This document shows positions 11,519 through 21,000 of a DNA stretch of 64,000 nt, one piece after another. The translations under genes were made by a program, and so were the position numbers. This DNA comes from Musa acuminata AAA Group (Eukaryota; Streptophyta; Magnoliopsida; Zingiberales; Musaceae). The stretch lies in contig NC_088327.1 in assembly GCF_036884655.1 (NCBI RefSeq), positions 17,183,501 through 17,247,500 of the forward strand. The letters run 5' to 3'. Position 1 is the first letter of the stretch, and every line of letters begins with the position of its first letter. The notes beneath the pieces are model-generated. The model was not told where the DNA came from, ran no database searches, and saw only the letters and a list, made by a program, of their open reading frames with translations.

Positions 11519-12805
11519 TATTGAATATCAGATTTTGATGATGAAATCAATTGATGAATTAATGATCTAATCCATGTATTAAGAAAAATGATTCTAGATT
11601 AACTACGATCGTGAAAAGATAAAATAATTAAAAAAAAATCAAATATTGGGCCGAAGTCAAAGATCGGGCATCGGATTGGAAGAATTGGGGGATATGCCGA
11701 AGGTTTGGATGATGCAATGGAAGCTCGTCGGGAGTTTATCGAAAGCTCGCTGGAAGATCACTAGGAGTTCGGATAAACAATTAACATGCTGGACAACAAG
11801 GATTGCTTGTATTGTAATTGTTTAGCCTTAATTATCATACTTAGGGTTTCAATTTGAGTTAGTTTTAGGAGAAATCCTATTAACTGAATTAGGGGTCAGT
11901 TAGGGCCTAATTAGGATTGAATTGGGCCTATTGTTTGGTCCATTAAGTGATCCTTAGCTAGCCCAAGCGGTGGCACTGCTAGGGCTGGTTGTGGCACTAC
12001 TTGAGGCTCAGTCTCCTAGAAATTATAGGCGGTGGTACCACTCAAACTGGGCGGTGGTACCACCGGTAGTTAATGCCTTATCAAGTGGTGGTACCGCTAG
12101 AGCCTAGTCTCCAAGGTTTTGTCAGGTAGTCATACCACCCAAACTAGTCAGTGATACCACCCAGTGTTAATCTACAGGTGGTGATACCGCCTAGTGTCAG
12201 TCTACAAGCGATGAAACCGTCCAATATTAGCGGTGGTACCGCTAATACTCTGGAAACCTAGGATGAGACACTTTTTGGCTCCATTTTGGAAGCCATTAGG
12301 GCTTATAAATATCTCACTCTTTCCGGCATGAAAGAGTATGAAAGTGAGAACAAAAGTCTTAAGATTTTGAGTTGTAAAAGTGTTGAAAAAAATGCTAAGT
12401 ATCCTTCTCCTTCCTTAGCTTTGTGAACATTCTAAGAGAGGTGTGAGGCTTGTAAAGTTTGTCTCCAAAACCTGTGAAAAGGAGAAAGAGTTATAAGAGG
12501 GTAGTTGGTCTTCGCCCATTGAATGAAGACCATTGATGGATATGGGTGTCCTCAATGGAAGAGGAATCGAGAGTGGACATAGGTCACGATGATCGAACTA
12601 TTATAAAATTGGTGTGCCTTCTCTTCTTTGTCTTTTTTCTTTATATTGTTTAATGATTTGGCTGCTCACTCTACTTCAAACTTTCTCTAGGTTCAAATGC
12701 ATTTCCGATATGATTTTACTAAAATGATTTTTCTATATACTCGATATTTTTATGAAAGTACTAATTCACCCTCCCCCCCACCCTTCCCTAGGAAAACCCA
12801 ACCGA
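11519..12805 (+). repeat. 3' LTR of the older SIRE-like element
   Basis: The LTR begins TATTGAATATCAG (TG mutated to TA) directly after the polypurine tract. It carries the palindrome array at 11965-12245, a TATA-like TTATAAATAT at 12303-12312, and an R/U5 block at 12480-12600 like the one at 8170-8290. The right border is approximate because the usual CCTAACA end is altered here. Confidence 0.7.
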
Positions 12806-13510
12806 TAAAATGAGACCTCGAGTAATCTTATGTTGAATGGGCTGAACGATATGCCTTGAACCCCGTTACAAGAGTTCTGAAGCATGCCTTTGAGGGAGGA
12901 TAAATGATAGAAAATATTTTGGCAACCAATCTCATTTTGCCAGTTAGTTATCATAGAGGCATCAACGTGGAAGACGAGGGTCGAGTCAGCCCCAACGAGG
13001 TAATGACATGGAAGCTATTTTGGTTGGTCAGTTAACCATTATGGATAATAGTCTATGGATAGCTATTCAGGTCTATCCCCCCTCGGTCGACCCCCGTGGA
13101 CAACGGTCCATAGGTGGCCATTTAGGCCTGCTACTCCCGTGGACAAAACACCAAAGATAAGGTGTTACGATCGTTATAGGTGACTCCTTCGACTGGACAA
13201 GTATAAAAGATGACCCCACGACGCTAGCCTAAGGGTCAAGTCTCTCGGCAACTAACCTCTTATACCACATTCGACTTCAAAAGCTAACTTGAGTGTTGGA
13301 AACGTTAGGTTGAGAGACTCTCCCTCGACATTGACCTTCGTGTAGAAATCTAGTGAGGAGCTGAACTCCACCTCGGTCCAACCTCGGGACCACCTTGAAT
13401 GCCTTTAGTACTCCCATTAATCGCTTCGCAAGACACCCACTTGGATCCACCTTGGACACCCTCGCATCGTTGGGTCCCAATAGAACTAGGCTAGCTCATA
13501 ATCGATGGTA
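12806..13510. mobile_element. probable truncated LTR-retrotransposon fragment
   Basis: No open frame is convincing. A TATA-like ATAAAAGATGACC at about 13202 is followed by AAAAGCTAACTTGAGTGTTGG (13277-13297) and pyrimidine-rich text, a style typical of plant gypsy LTR R/U5 regions. Neither end nor a target duplication could be found. It could also be other repeat debris. Confidence 0.4.
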
Positions 13511-13635
13511 CATTCCCTATAATAAAGTATTTATTTATTTATGTTATTTTGAAGATGCTTATTATATTAAAGATTAATATTGTTATTAACATTTTAGGAT
13601 TACATCTCATTCTTACCGTTTATCCTTTGTGAAAT

Positions 13636-14105
13636 ATATATATATATATATATATATTCATATTATATATATACATACATATATATATACATATGTATAT
13701 ATATACATATGTATATACATATGTATGTACATACATATGTATATACATATGTATATACATATGTATGTACATACATATGTATATACATATGTATATACAT
13801 ATGTATGTATATACATATGTATATACATATGTATGTACATACATATGTATATACATATATATATATACATATGTATATACATATGTATGTATATACATAT
13901 ATATATATATACATATGTATATTATGTATATACATACATATGTATATACATATGTATATATATATATGTATATACATACATATGTATATACATATGTATG
14001 TATATACATATGTATATACATATGTATATACATATGTATATACATATGTATGTATATACATATGTATATATATACATATGTATATATGCATATATATATA
14101 TTCAC
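13636..14105. repeat. self-complementary (ATACATATGTAT)n microsatellite
   Basis: About 470 bp is almost entirely TACATATGTA / GTACATAC permutations, so both strands read nearly the same. The absence of stops gives false open frames of Tyr-Ile-His-Met-Val in several phases on both strands. These are not genes. Confidence 0.95.
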
Positions 14106-14269
14106 ATTCAATGTTCTTTAACGAAGATGCTTTCCATTGAAATAACATAACGCAAGTAATCTGTAGTGTTCATGGTCCATCTAAAAATAATAACTATGTG
14201 GTCTCTGATATTGATTTGTTATGAAACAAATCTTAAAATTTCTTATTTCATTCTTTCTCACTAAATTAC

Positions 14270-14274
<5 letters not shown>

Positions 14275-14321
<47 letters not shown>
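14275..14321. repeat. (TA)n microsatellite
   Basis: About 23 uninterrupted TA units lie some 380 bp upstream of the SUD1 start codon. Confidence 0.95.
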
Positions 14322-14324
<3 letters not shown>

Positions 14325-14392
14325 TTATATGAGATCATACTAAACTTAGCCGATCAAATTGGGTTCAAATTTCCCAGCTCCAATTTAAGAGG

Positions 14393-14424
14393 ACCCAACC
14401 CAACCCAACCCAACCCAAACCCAA
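14393..14424. repeat. (CCCAA)n short tandem repeat
   Basis: There are six units of CCCAA with one variant (CCCAAA). It is not the plant telomere repeat CCCTAAA. Confidence 0.85.
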
Positions 14425-14699
14425 CGACTGCGCAGCTTCCAGATTTAAATCCAATCCAAGTTTCGGCCCTGCATAAAATGAACCCAATGTCTGTTCTATT
14501 CAGGTTGAGTACATATGCGACATGGGCTGGTGTGGGCGGGTTCGGCAAAAATGTCGCACGCAGCAAGTCACCGAATTGGCTACCTCTTTCATTTAGCCCC
14601 CTCGCTCCGCTTCTTATTCGTGGTCGGGAAGAACGATAAAAGCATCGGGCAGGCAGAAGAGGGTGAATCCCGCGAGTACGAGAGGGTTCGGCTCCACCG

Positions 14700-15026
14700 A
14701 TGGAGGAGATCGCCGATCACCCCTTCACTTCCTCATCCTCCTCCTCCGTTGATGGGCAAGCGACCGTGGCCGGACCCTATTCCTCCGTGGCTGCGCCGCC
14801 CCCTCCTCCTCTTGCTCCTCCGTCTCCACCGGCGACGGGCTCCTCAGTCGTCGGGAGGTTCTACGACGACGATGATGAGGAGGGGGACGTGTGCCGAATC
14901 TGTCGCAACCCCGGGGACGCCGACAACCCCCTCCGCTACCCTTGCGCCTGCAGCGGGAGCATCAAATTTGTCCACCAGGATTGTCTCCTCCAGTGGCTCA
15001 ACCACAGCAACGCTCGCCAGTGCGAG
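14700..15026 (+). CDS. SUD1: SUD1 exon 1: N-terminus and most of the RING-CH domain
   Basis: The 109 codons are GC-rich, with Ser/Pro/Ala-rich and acidic stretches before [20 protein letters not shown]. The donor is GAG|GTAGGG in phase 0. The exon ends after Cys108, so the last zinc ligand Cys111 is on exon 2. The ATG at 14700 follows CCACCG and gives the expected distance to the RING. Confidence 0.95.
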
Positions 15027-18000
15027 GTAGGGTCCCTTTGATGTATTGTCGCCACGATTATTTCGGTGCTAGGGTTATTTTGTCCTATGCCCTCTGTCGG
15101 GAAATTAGGGTTTAATCGCCTCTGCTTGCTTTAGCGCGGCATTCGGTCGTGATTTACATGTATTAGCAGTTTTTAATCGATGGGCGTCACAATTCACGAG
15201 ATTTGGAGGCCGATGGCGTCTTTCAGGACACAATCTGATTAAGAAGACGAAAAAGGTGCACACAACCTTTTGATTTCCTCTAGAGATAATTGGCCGGACC
15301 ATCTCATGGGTCTTTGTACGACATCCTTGTGAATAGGATTGAACTCCGATTGTCCTGACTTGCTTGTCTAAGCCATAATGGAGATAAAGAGAAATCCATG
15401 GGGAACAATCATTATATTAATCATCTCAGCATCCCACTTTATTCCTTTTTTGGGTTCCAAACATGACATCGACCCCAAACACATTCTTGCTTGAGGTCAT
15501 TTAGCACTAGTTGGATGCCGAATTCTATGTTTGGGTAGTTCTCACTGGAATTATATGCTTACTGCTTTATACAAATTAGAAATTATAAGAATCATGTTTA
15601 AAATCTTATAAATATGTGCATTTTTTTTTTGTATGGTCAAACATGATGCTAACTGTTACAACATCTAGCAAGCATTGTCTTCAACAAATATGGTAGTGTA
15701 ATAGCTTAGTTTAAATGTGTGCAAAATTCCCTACCAGTCAATACCTAGCAGTTCCTTTTCTTTAATTAACATGGATTGCTTGAAGGAAATTTGGCTATAC
15801 GAGACTTGAGTTATTTTGATATATAATGTGGGAGGTGATTTACGTTGATTTGTAAGGGCTAAAAGGATTTATGTCATTAATTGGGCTTAAGCATCATGGG
15901 CCAGGTTAATCAAGCTAATGGGCCAATTGTCCATCAGGTCATGTCATGAAAAATGATATCTGATCGGATTTAATATTGATCATGATGAGGAATCCAAGTA
16001 GGAAAAGTCCATATGTGAAAAGCGGGAGGCGTATTGTTAAAACCCTAGCAGATTCTAAGCTTGGGGTTGATCTATTTAGGAGATCAACCTCCTTGGAACT
16101 CTATAGGGGTTTCTTCCTCCAAGTTGCTGCTCAAAGGCTGCTAAAAAAATTCATCTATTGCTTGTCAAAAGAGGATGAATACATGACTATTTATAGGGCT
16201 TCTAAACCCTAACTCCTAATAGGACTCTTACTCAAGACTCCTACTCCTAGTAGGAGTCTTGAGTAAGAGTCCAACTCCTAATAAGACTCCTACTCTAAAA
16301 AGCAACCTCCCAACTAATCCTAACCCTAGACGACCTCTTCACCTCTTTAATAGGGGTCGACTAGGTAGGTTTTACATGAATGCCCCTTTCAATAAAATTC
16401 AATTAGGACTCTCCTAGCTAGAGTCCTAACAGACCCGCCTTCTTCAAATCAGCCTTGTCCTCGAGGCTGACGATCCATGAATTCTGGGAATTTGATCTTC
16501 AAGTCGTCATAGTTCTCCCAAGTGGCATTTTCTGCTGGTAGGTTCGCCCACTATATTGGCACTTCAATAGTGGGTTGTCGTCGTCGAGTCACAATCCGTC
16601 GATCAATAATGGCACTCGGTTGGGTCTGAAGTTCTCCTTGGGTAGTCATATTTGGTAGATGGCTTTGGGCTGTCTCGTTTTTTCCCAGATTGAGCTTTAA
16701 ACATGATACATGGAAGACTGGATAGATTCGGGAGCTAGTGGGTAAGTCCAATCTGTATGCTATCGCTTCGATGCGCTCCAAAATTTGGTAGGGTCCATAG
16801 AACCGAGGTGAAAGCTTCATAAATGCTCTGGTCTGGATTGATGTTTGCTTGTATGGCTGGAGCCGTAGGAAGACCCAATCTCTTACTGAAAATTCTCTTT
16901 TGCCTTTGTGTTGGTCATATTGTCGTTTCATCCTTGCTTGGGATGCAGTGAGATTATCTTTTAGTAACTTGAGCATTTTGTCTCTGTCTTGTAGTTCCCT
17001 GTCTACTTGTTCTACTTTAGAGGTGCTCAACACATATTTTGGGATCACAAGGGGAGGTCGGTCATACATAGCCTCATAGAGAGTACATTTTGTGGATGAA
17101 TGATAAGTTGTATTATACCACCACTCGGCCCAGGGTAGCCACTTTGTCCACTCTTTTGGCCGGTCACTAGTGAAGCATCTGAGGTATGTTTCAGTCTGAC
17201 CGTCGGTGACACGGGAGTGTCTAATTTGCTACAATCTGCTCATATGGATCATACTGATAATATGATATTTTTTGCAGCCAACATAACTGTCGATGAAAGT
17301 TTAGCTTTTGGCACTGGAAAAAATGTGTTTCACACTAAATGCACTTCTCTTCGCAAAGTATGCTTGGTAATCATCGACAGCGGCAGCTTTGAGAATGTGG
17401 TATCTTTGGAGATGGTACAGAAGCTAAAGTTGGACACCATCCCTCATCCGCATCCATACCAGTTATGTTGGCTGCAAAAAATATCATATTATCAGTATGA
17501 TCTATATGAGCAGATTGTAGCAAATTAGACACTCCCGTGTCAGTCGGTTTGTGGGTGATATGCCGTACTCATTTTTAATTTAGTGTCCCTCATCTAGAAT
17601 AACTCTGTCCAAAATCTGCTTGTGAAGAACCTATAACGATCACTTACAATAGATCTCGGCATCTCATGCAATTTTATAATATTCTTCATAAAGATTCGAG
17701 TAATACTAGAAGTAGTGTAGGGATTATGAACAACGCAAAAGTGAGCATACTTTGTAAGACGATCAACCACGACAAGAATTGTATTTTTTCCTTGTGATGA
17801 GGGAAGCCCTTCGATGAAGTCCATTGATATATCAGTCTATATTGAGTCCGGGATGGGTAGAGGTTGCAGCTTTCTGGGGCGTGCCACTGTCTTGCCTTTA
17901 TATCGTTGACATACATCACATTGTGCCACATATTTAGCAATAATATTTTTCATCTCTGCCCAATAGAAATTTTGCTTAACTCTCTTATAGGTTCTAAGGA

Positions 18001-21000
18001 ACCCGGAGTGCTCGGTCGCAGGTGTGGAATGCATCTCTTGAAGGATGATTTTATGCAAGTAGAATTTGGCACAAGCACAATGCGTCCCTTATAGCGCAAT
18101 TCTTTTGAGTCCCAACTGTAATGAGCCACGGAGCTTGGTGCTTCCTCCAATTTTTTTTTATGATCTTGCTGGTCTCCGGATCTTCCTGTCCCTCTTAATA
18201 TCCTCAAAGAAGACGCTGGTCAGAAGTGAAATGACCAAAAAATCAACTTACTCGAGTAGTCGCGAAAACGCATCTGCAACAATATTCTCTTTCCCCTTTT
18301 TGTAAGTTATTTTATAATCATATCCAAGAAGCTTTGTTACCCACTTTTGCTGCTGGGGGGAAGATATCTTCTGCTCTAAGAAATATTTTAGGTTTTTATG
18401 GTCGGTCTTGATTTGAAAGCGTCACTCGATCAAGTATAGTCTCTATTTGGTCACCGCATGCACGATCGTGAGCATCTCCTTGTCGTAAATAGTCATCTTG
18501 AGATGGGAAGGAGATAATGCCTTACTGGTATAAGCGAGGTTGCGGCCATCTTGCATTAATACAGCACCAATTCCGACTCCGGAGGCATTGACTTCAATAA
18601 CAAAAGTCTTGCCGAAGTCGGGTAGCACTAGTACGGGCGTTGTTGCAATGCGGCTTTAAGTTTGTCGAAGACGGTGGAGGCTTTGTCCGACCATTGGAAA
18701 GCATCTTTTTTTAGCAAGAAAGTAAGGGGTGCACTGATCTTTCCATAGTTTTTCACGAACTTGTGGTAGTAGCCTGTTAAACCGAGAAAGCCGCGTAGCG
18801 ATTTTATGTTCCTCGGGGTTGTCCAGTTCTGCATTGCTTCAATTTTGGAGGGGTCCACTGCCACACCTTCCTCTGATATGATATGCCCAAGATATTCCAT
18901 CTTCTGTTGAAGAAAGCTGCACTTCGATTTTTTTGACAAAAAGAACACGTTCTCGCTAAATCGTCAAAACAAGTCGTAAGTGCTGAAAATTACTTTCAAG
19001 AGAAGGGCTGTAAATAAGGATATCATCGAAGAAAACCAGCACAAACTTACAAAGATAATTCCGGAAAATATTATTAAGGCTCTAGAAGGTGGAGGGAGCA
19101 TTGGTGAGACCAAAGGGCATTACCAAAAATTCGAAAGGTGGAGGGAGCAGTGGCCGTTGTGTGTTCGAAAGGCGGTTTTCAGTATGTCTTCTTTGCACAT
19201 TCGTATTTGATGATATTCGGATCGAAGGTCCAGCTTTGTGAAGACTCGTGCTCCCTTTAATTCATCAAGCAATTCATCTACTACTGGAGTAGGATATTTG
19301 TCCTTGACGGTTATGCTGTTGAGAGCTCGATAATTAATGCACATTCGCCATGTTCCGTCCTTCTTTCGTACGAGGAGCACCGGTGAAGAGTAGGGGCTGT
19401 AACTTGGCTGAATAACTTCTGTTTCGAGCATCTCTTTTATAATCCTTTCTATTTCATCCTTCTGGAGATGTGGATACCGATATGGCCGAGTATTTGATGG
19501 AGGTTTGCCCGGAAGAATCGGTATACAATGATCATGCCGACGGGTAGTAGATATCTGAAAATTCAGCAAGCAAAGGAAGTAGGTTTGGATCTTCAAATTC
19601 TATTGGCTCTCCCTTAGTTTGCTGCTCAAGTTGTACCAAAAAGCCGTTGCATGCTTTGTGCAAAATCTTCTTCATTCGTTGTGTGCAAATTGTCGTTACA
19701 TCACCCCCATGTTTCCCGTGCAATATCACCTGTTTCCCCTTACTATAAAATTTCATAATTAGTTTCATAAAATTCCAGGAAACATCACCTAATGTCGTCA
19801 GCCATTCGATGCCGAGCATGACCTCATAATCATCAAAAGGGAGGAGGAAGAAATATGCAATTATCTCTTGATCCTGCAGCAACAGTTTCACCCGCGGGCA
19901 CCTATGATCACACTTCAAAATTCGTCCGTCGATGACCTTAACATCAAACCTGTTGCAATTCTCGATAGGTAAGGCCATCCGGACAACAACCTTGCTGTTT
20001 ATAAAATTATTAGTGCTCCCGGTGTTAATAAGAACGGTGATAGGTTGTTGCTTCAGAAGTCCTCCCACTTTTATCGTTTGCAGGTTCGCATTACCGGCAA
20101 GGGCATGCATCGTAATATCGACCGGCTGCTATTCTTCAACCGCGACCTCTTCCTCATGCTCCTGGGCCTCGTCCTCCATGTCTTCAAGAGGTTCAATCAA
20201 TAGGAGGCGGCCCCTTTTACAGCGATGATCGCAGTTCCATGGCTCGTCACAATGCCAACAAAGACCCTTTGCCAATGATTTAAAAAGACGCTCGGGCGCT
20301 CGCCTAGGCGCTCGGGCGAGGCGAGGCGAGGCGAGGCCCGAGCTCCTCGCTAAACTTCCAGGCAGGTGACCGAACCGGGATTTTAGGTCTGGTTCGGTCT
20401 CCGATGGTTAGTTGGTTCAATCGAACCAACTAAAACCGATATCAGCTGTCGCTACCGAACCCTAACCCTGCTTGTTGCCGCTGCCGCTGCCGCTCCCGCT
20501 GCTCGCCGCTATCGCTGCTCGCAATTGTTGCCGCTGTCGTCGCTCCTGCTCCCGCTCCTCGCCGCTGCCGCTGTCGCTGTCGCTGCTCGCCGCTGCCGCT
20601 GCCGCTGCCTCCGCCTCCTTACACTCCCGCTCCCGCTGTCGTTGCCTCCTTACACTCCCGCTGCCTCCTTACACTCCCGCTGCCGCTTCCTCTTTTCTCA
20701 ATCAGCACCCCCCTACACTCTTCCTTCTCCTTCTGTATACTGTTAACAGTATATTGTATACTGTTAATATTGTTAGGTTTATTTGAAATTATTAATTTTT
20801 AATACTGTTAATAGATTAATAATATATTATTTTGATTTTAATACTATTAATTATTATTAATTATATTATATATTTTTATATTTTAGCGCCTCGCTTCGCT
20901 CGGGCGAGCGCTTAGCGCCTCGGGCATTTTTGGACTTTAGCGCTTTTTGGCGCCTAGCGCTTTTTAAATCACTGCCCTTTGCTGATCGGTCACGTAGTTC

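Larger units (their letters stand above)
14106..14699 (+). promoter_or_regulatory. upstream region and probable 5' leader of SUD1
   Basis: It contains a (TA)n run at 14275-14321, a (CCCAA)n run at 14393-14424, and then unique sequence that becomes GC-rich up to the start codon. I see no convincing TATA box in the expected place, and the transcription start cannot be set from sequence. No gene is seen here. Confidence 0.4.
16440..18207 (-). pseudogene. G1 integrase with chromodomain-like tail, split by a fold-back element
   Basis: Reading leftward on the minus strand: an HHCC zinc region ending [10 protein letters not shown] (17837-18058), the core with the [13 protein letters not shown]sp motif and [10 protein letters not shown] (17594-17824), the DGQTE catalytic Glu motif (17192-17206), the C-terminal part with [12 protein letters not shown] (16551-17069), and a chromodomain-like tail [18 protein letters not shown] (about 16490-16550). 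The fold-back element at 17207-17542 entered the TDGQTE codons just ahead of the catalytic Glu. Several frames are broken. Confidence 0.85.

Noticed and set aside
1..12805. Treating the LTR at 1-1499 and the LTR at 11519-12805 as the pair of one element
   Set aside because: Their ends differ (GATCCTAACA versus CCTAGGAAAACCC-type) and no primer-binding site follows 1499.
13620..14150. Several 140-173 residue open frames rich in Tyr, Ile, His, Met and Val on both strands
   Set aside because: They are readings of a stop-free self-complementary microsatellite, with no start context, codon bias or family similarity.
14393..14424. Possible interstitial telomere repeat
   Set aside because: The unit is CCCAA, not the plant telomere unit CCCTAAA.
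14515..15030. 171-residue plus-strand frame overlapping SUD1 exon 1
   Set aside because: A shadow frame of GC-rich exon 1; the RING-CH domain is in the 14700 frame.
17207..17542. Classification of the fold-back as an ordinary MITE (hAT, Mutator, PIF or mariner)
   Set aside because: The duplication is 5 bp (GTCGG), confirmed by the empty site at 46972-46990, and the ends are TG/CA; none of those superfamilies fits.
20472..20786. Open frames rich in Leu, Pro, Ser and Arg, also at 24433-24841
   Set aside because: They lie in the GC-rich arrays of two hAT-like elements; the two copies differ in unit number and frame, so no protein is conserved.
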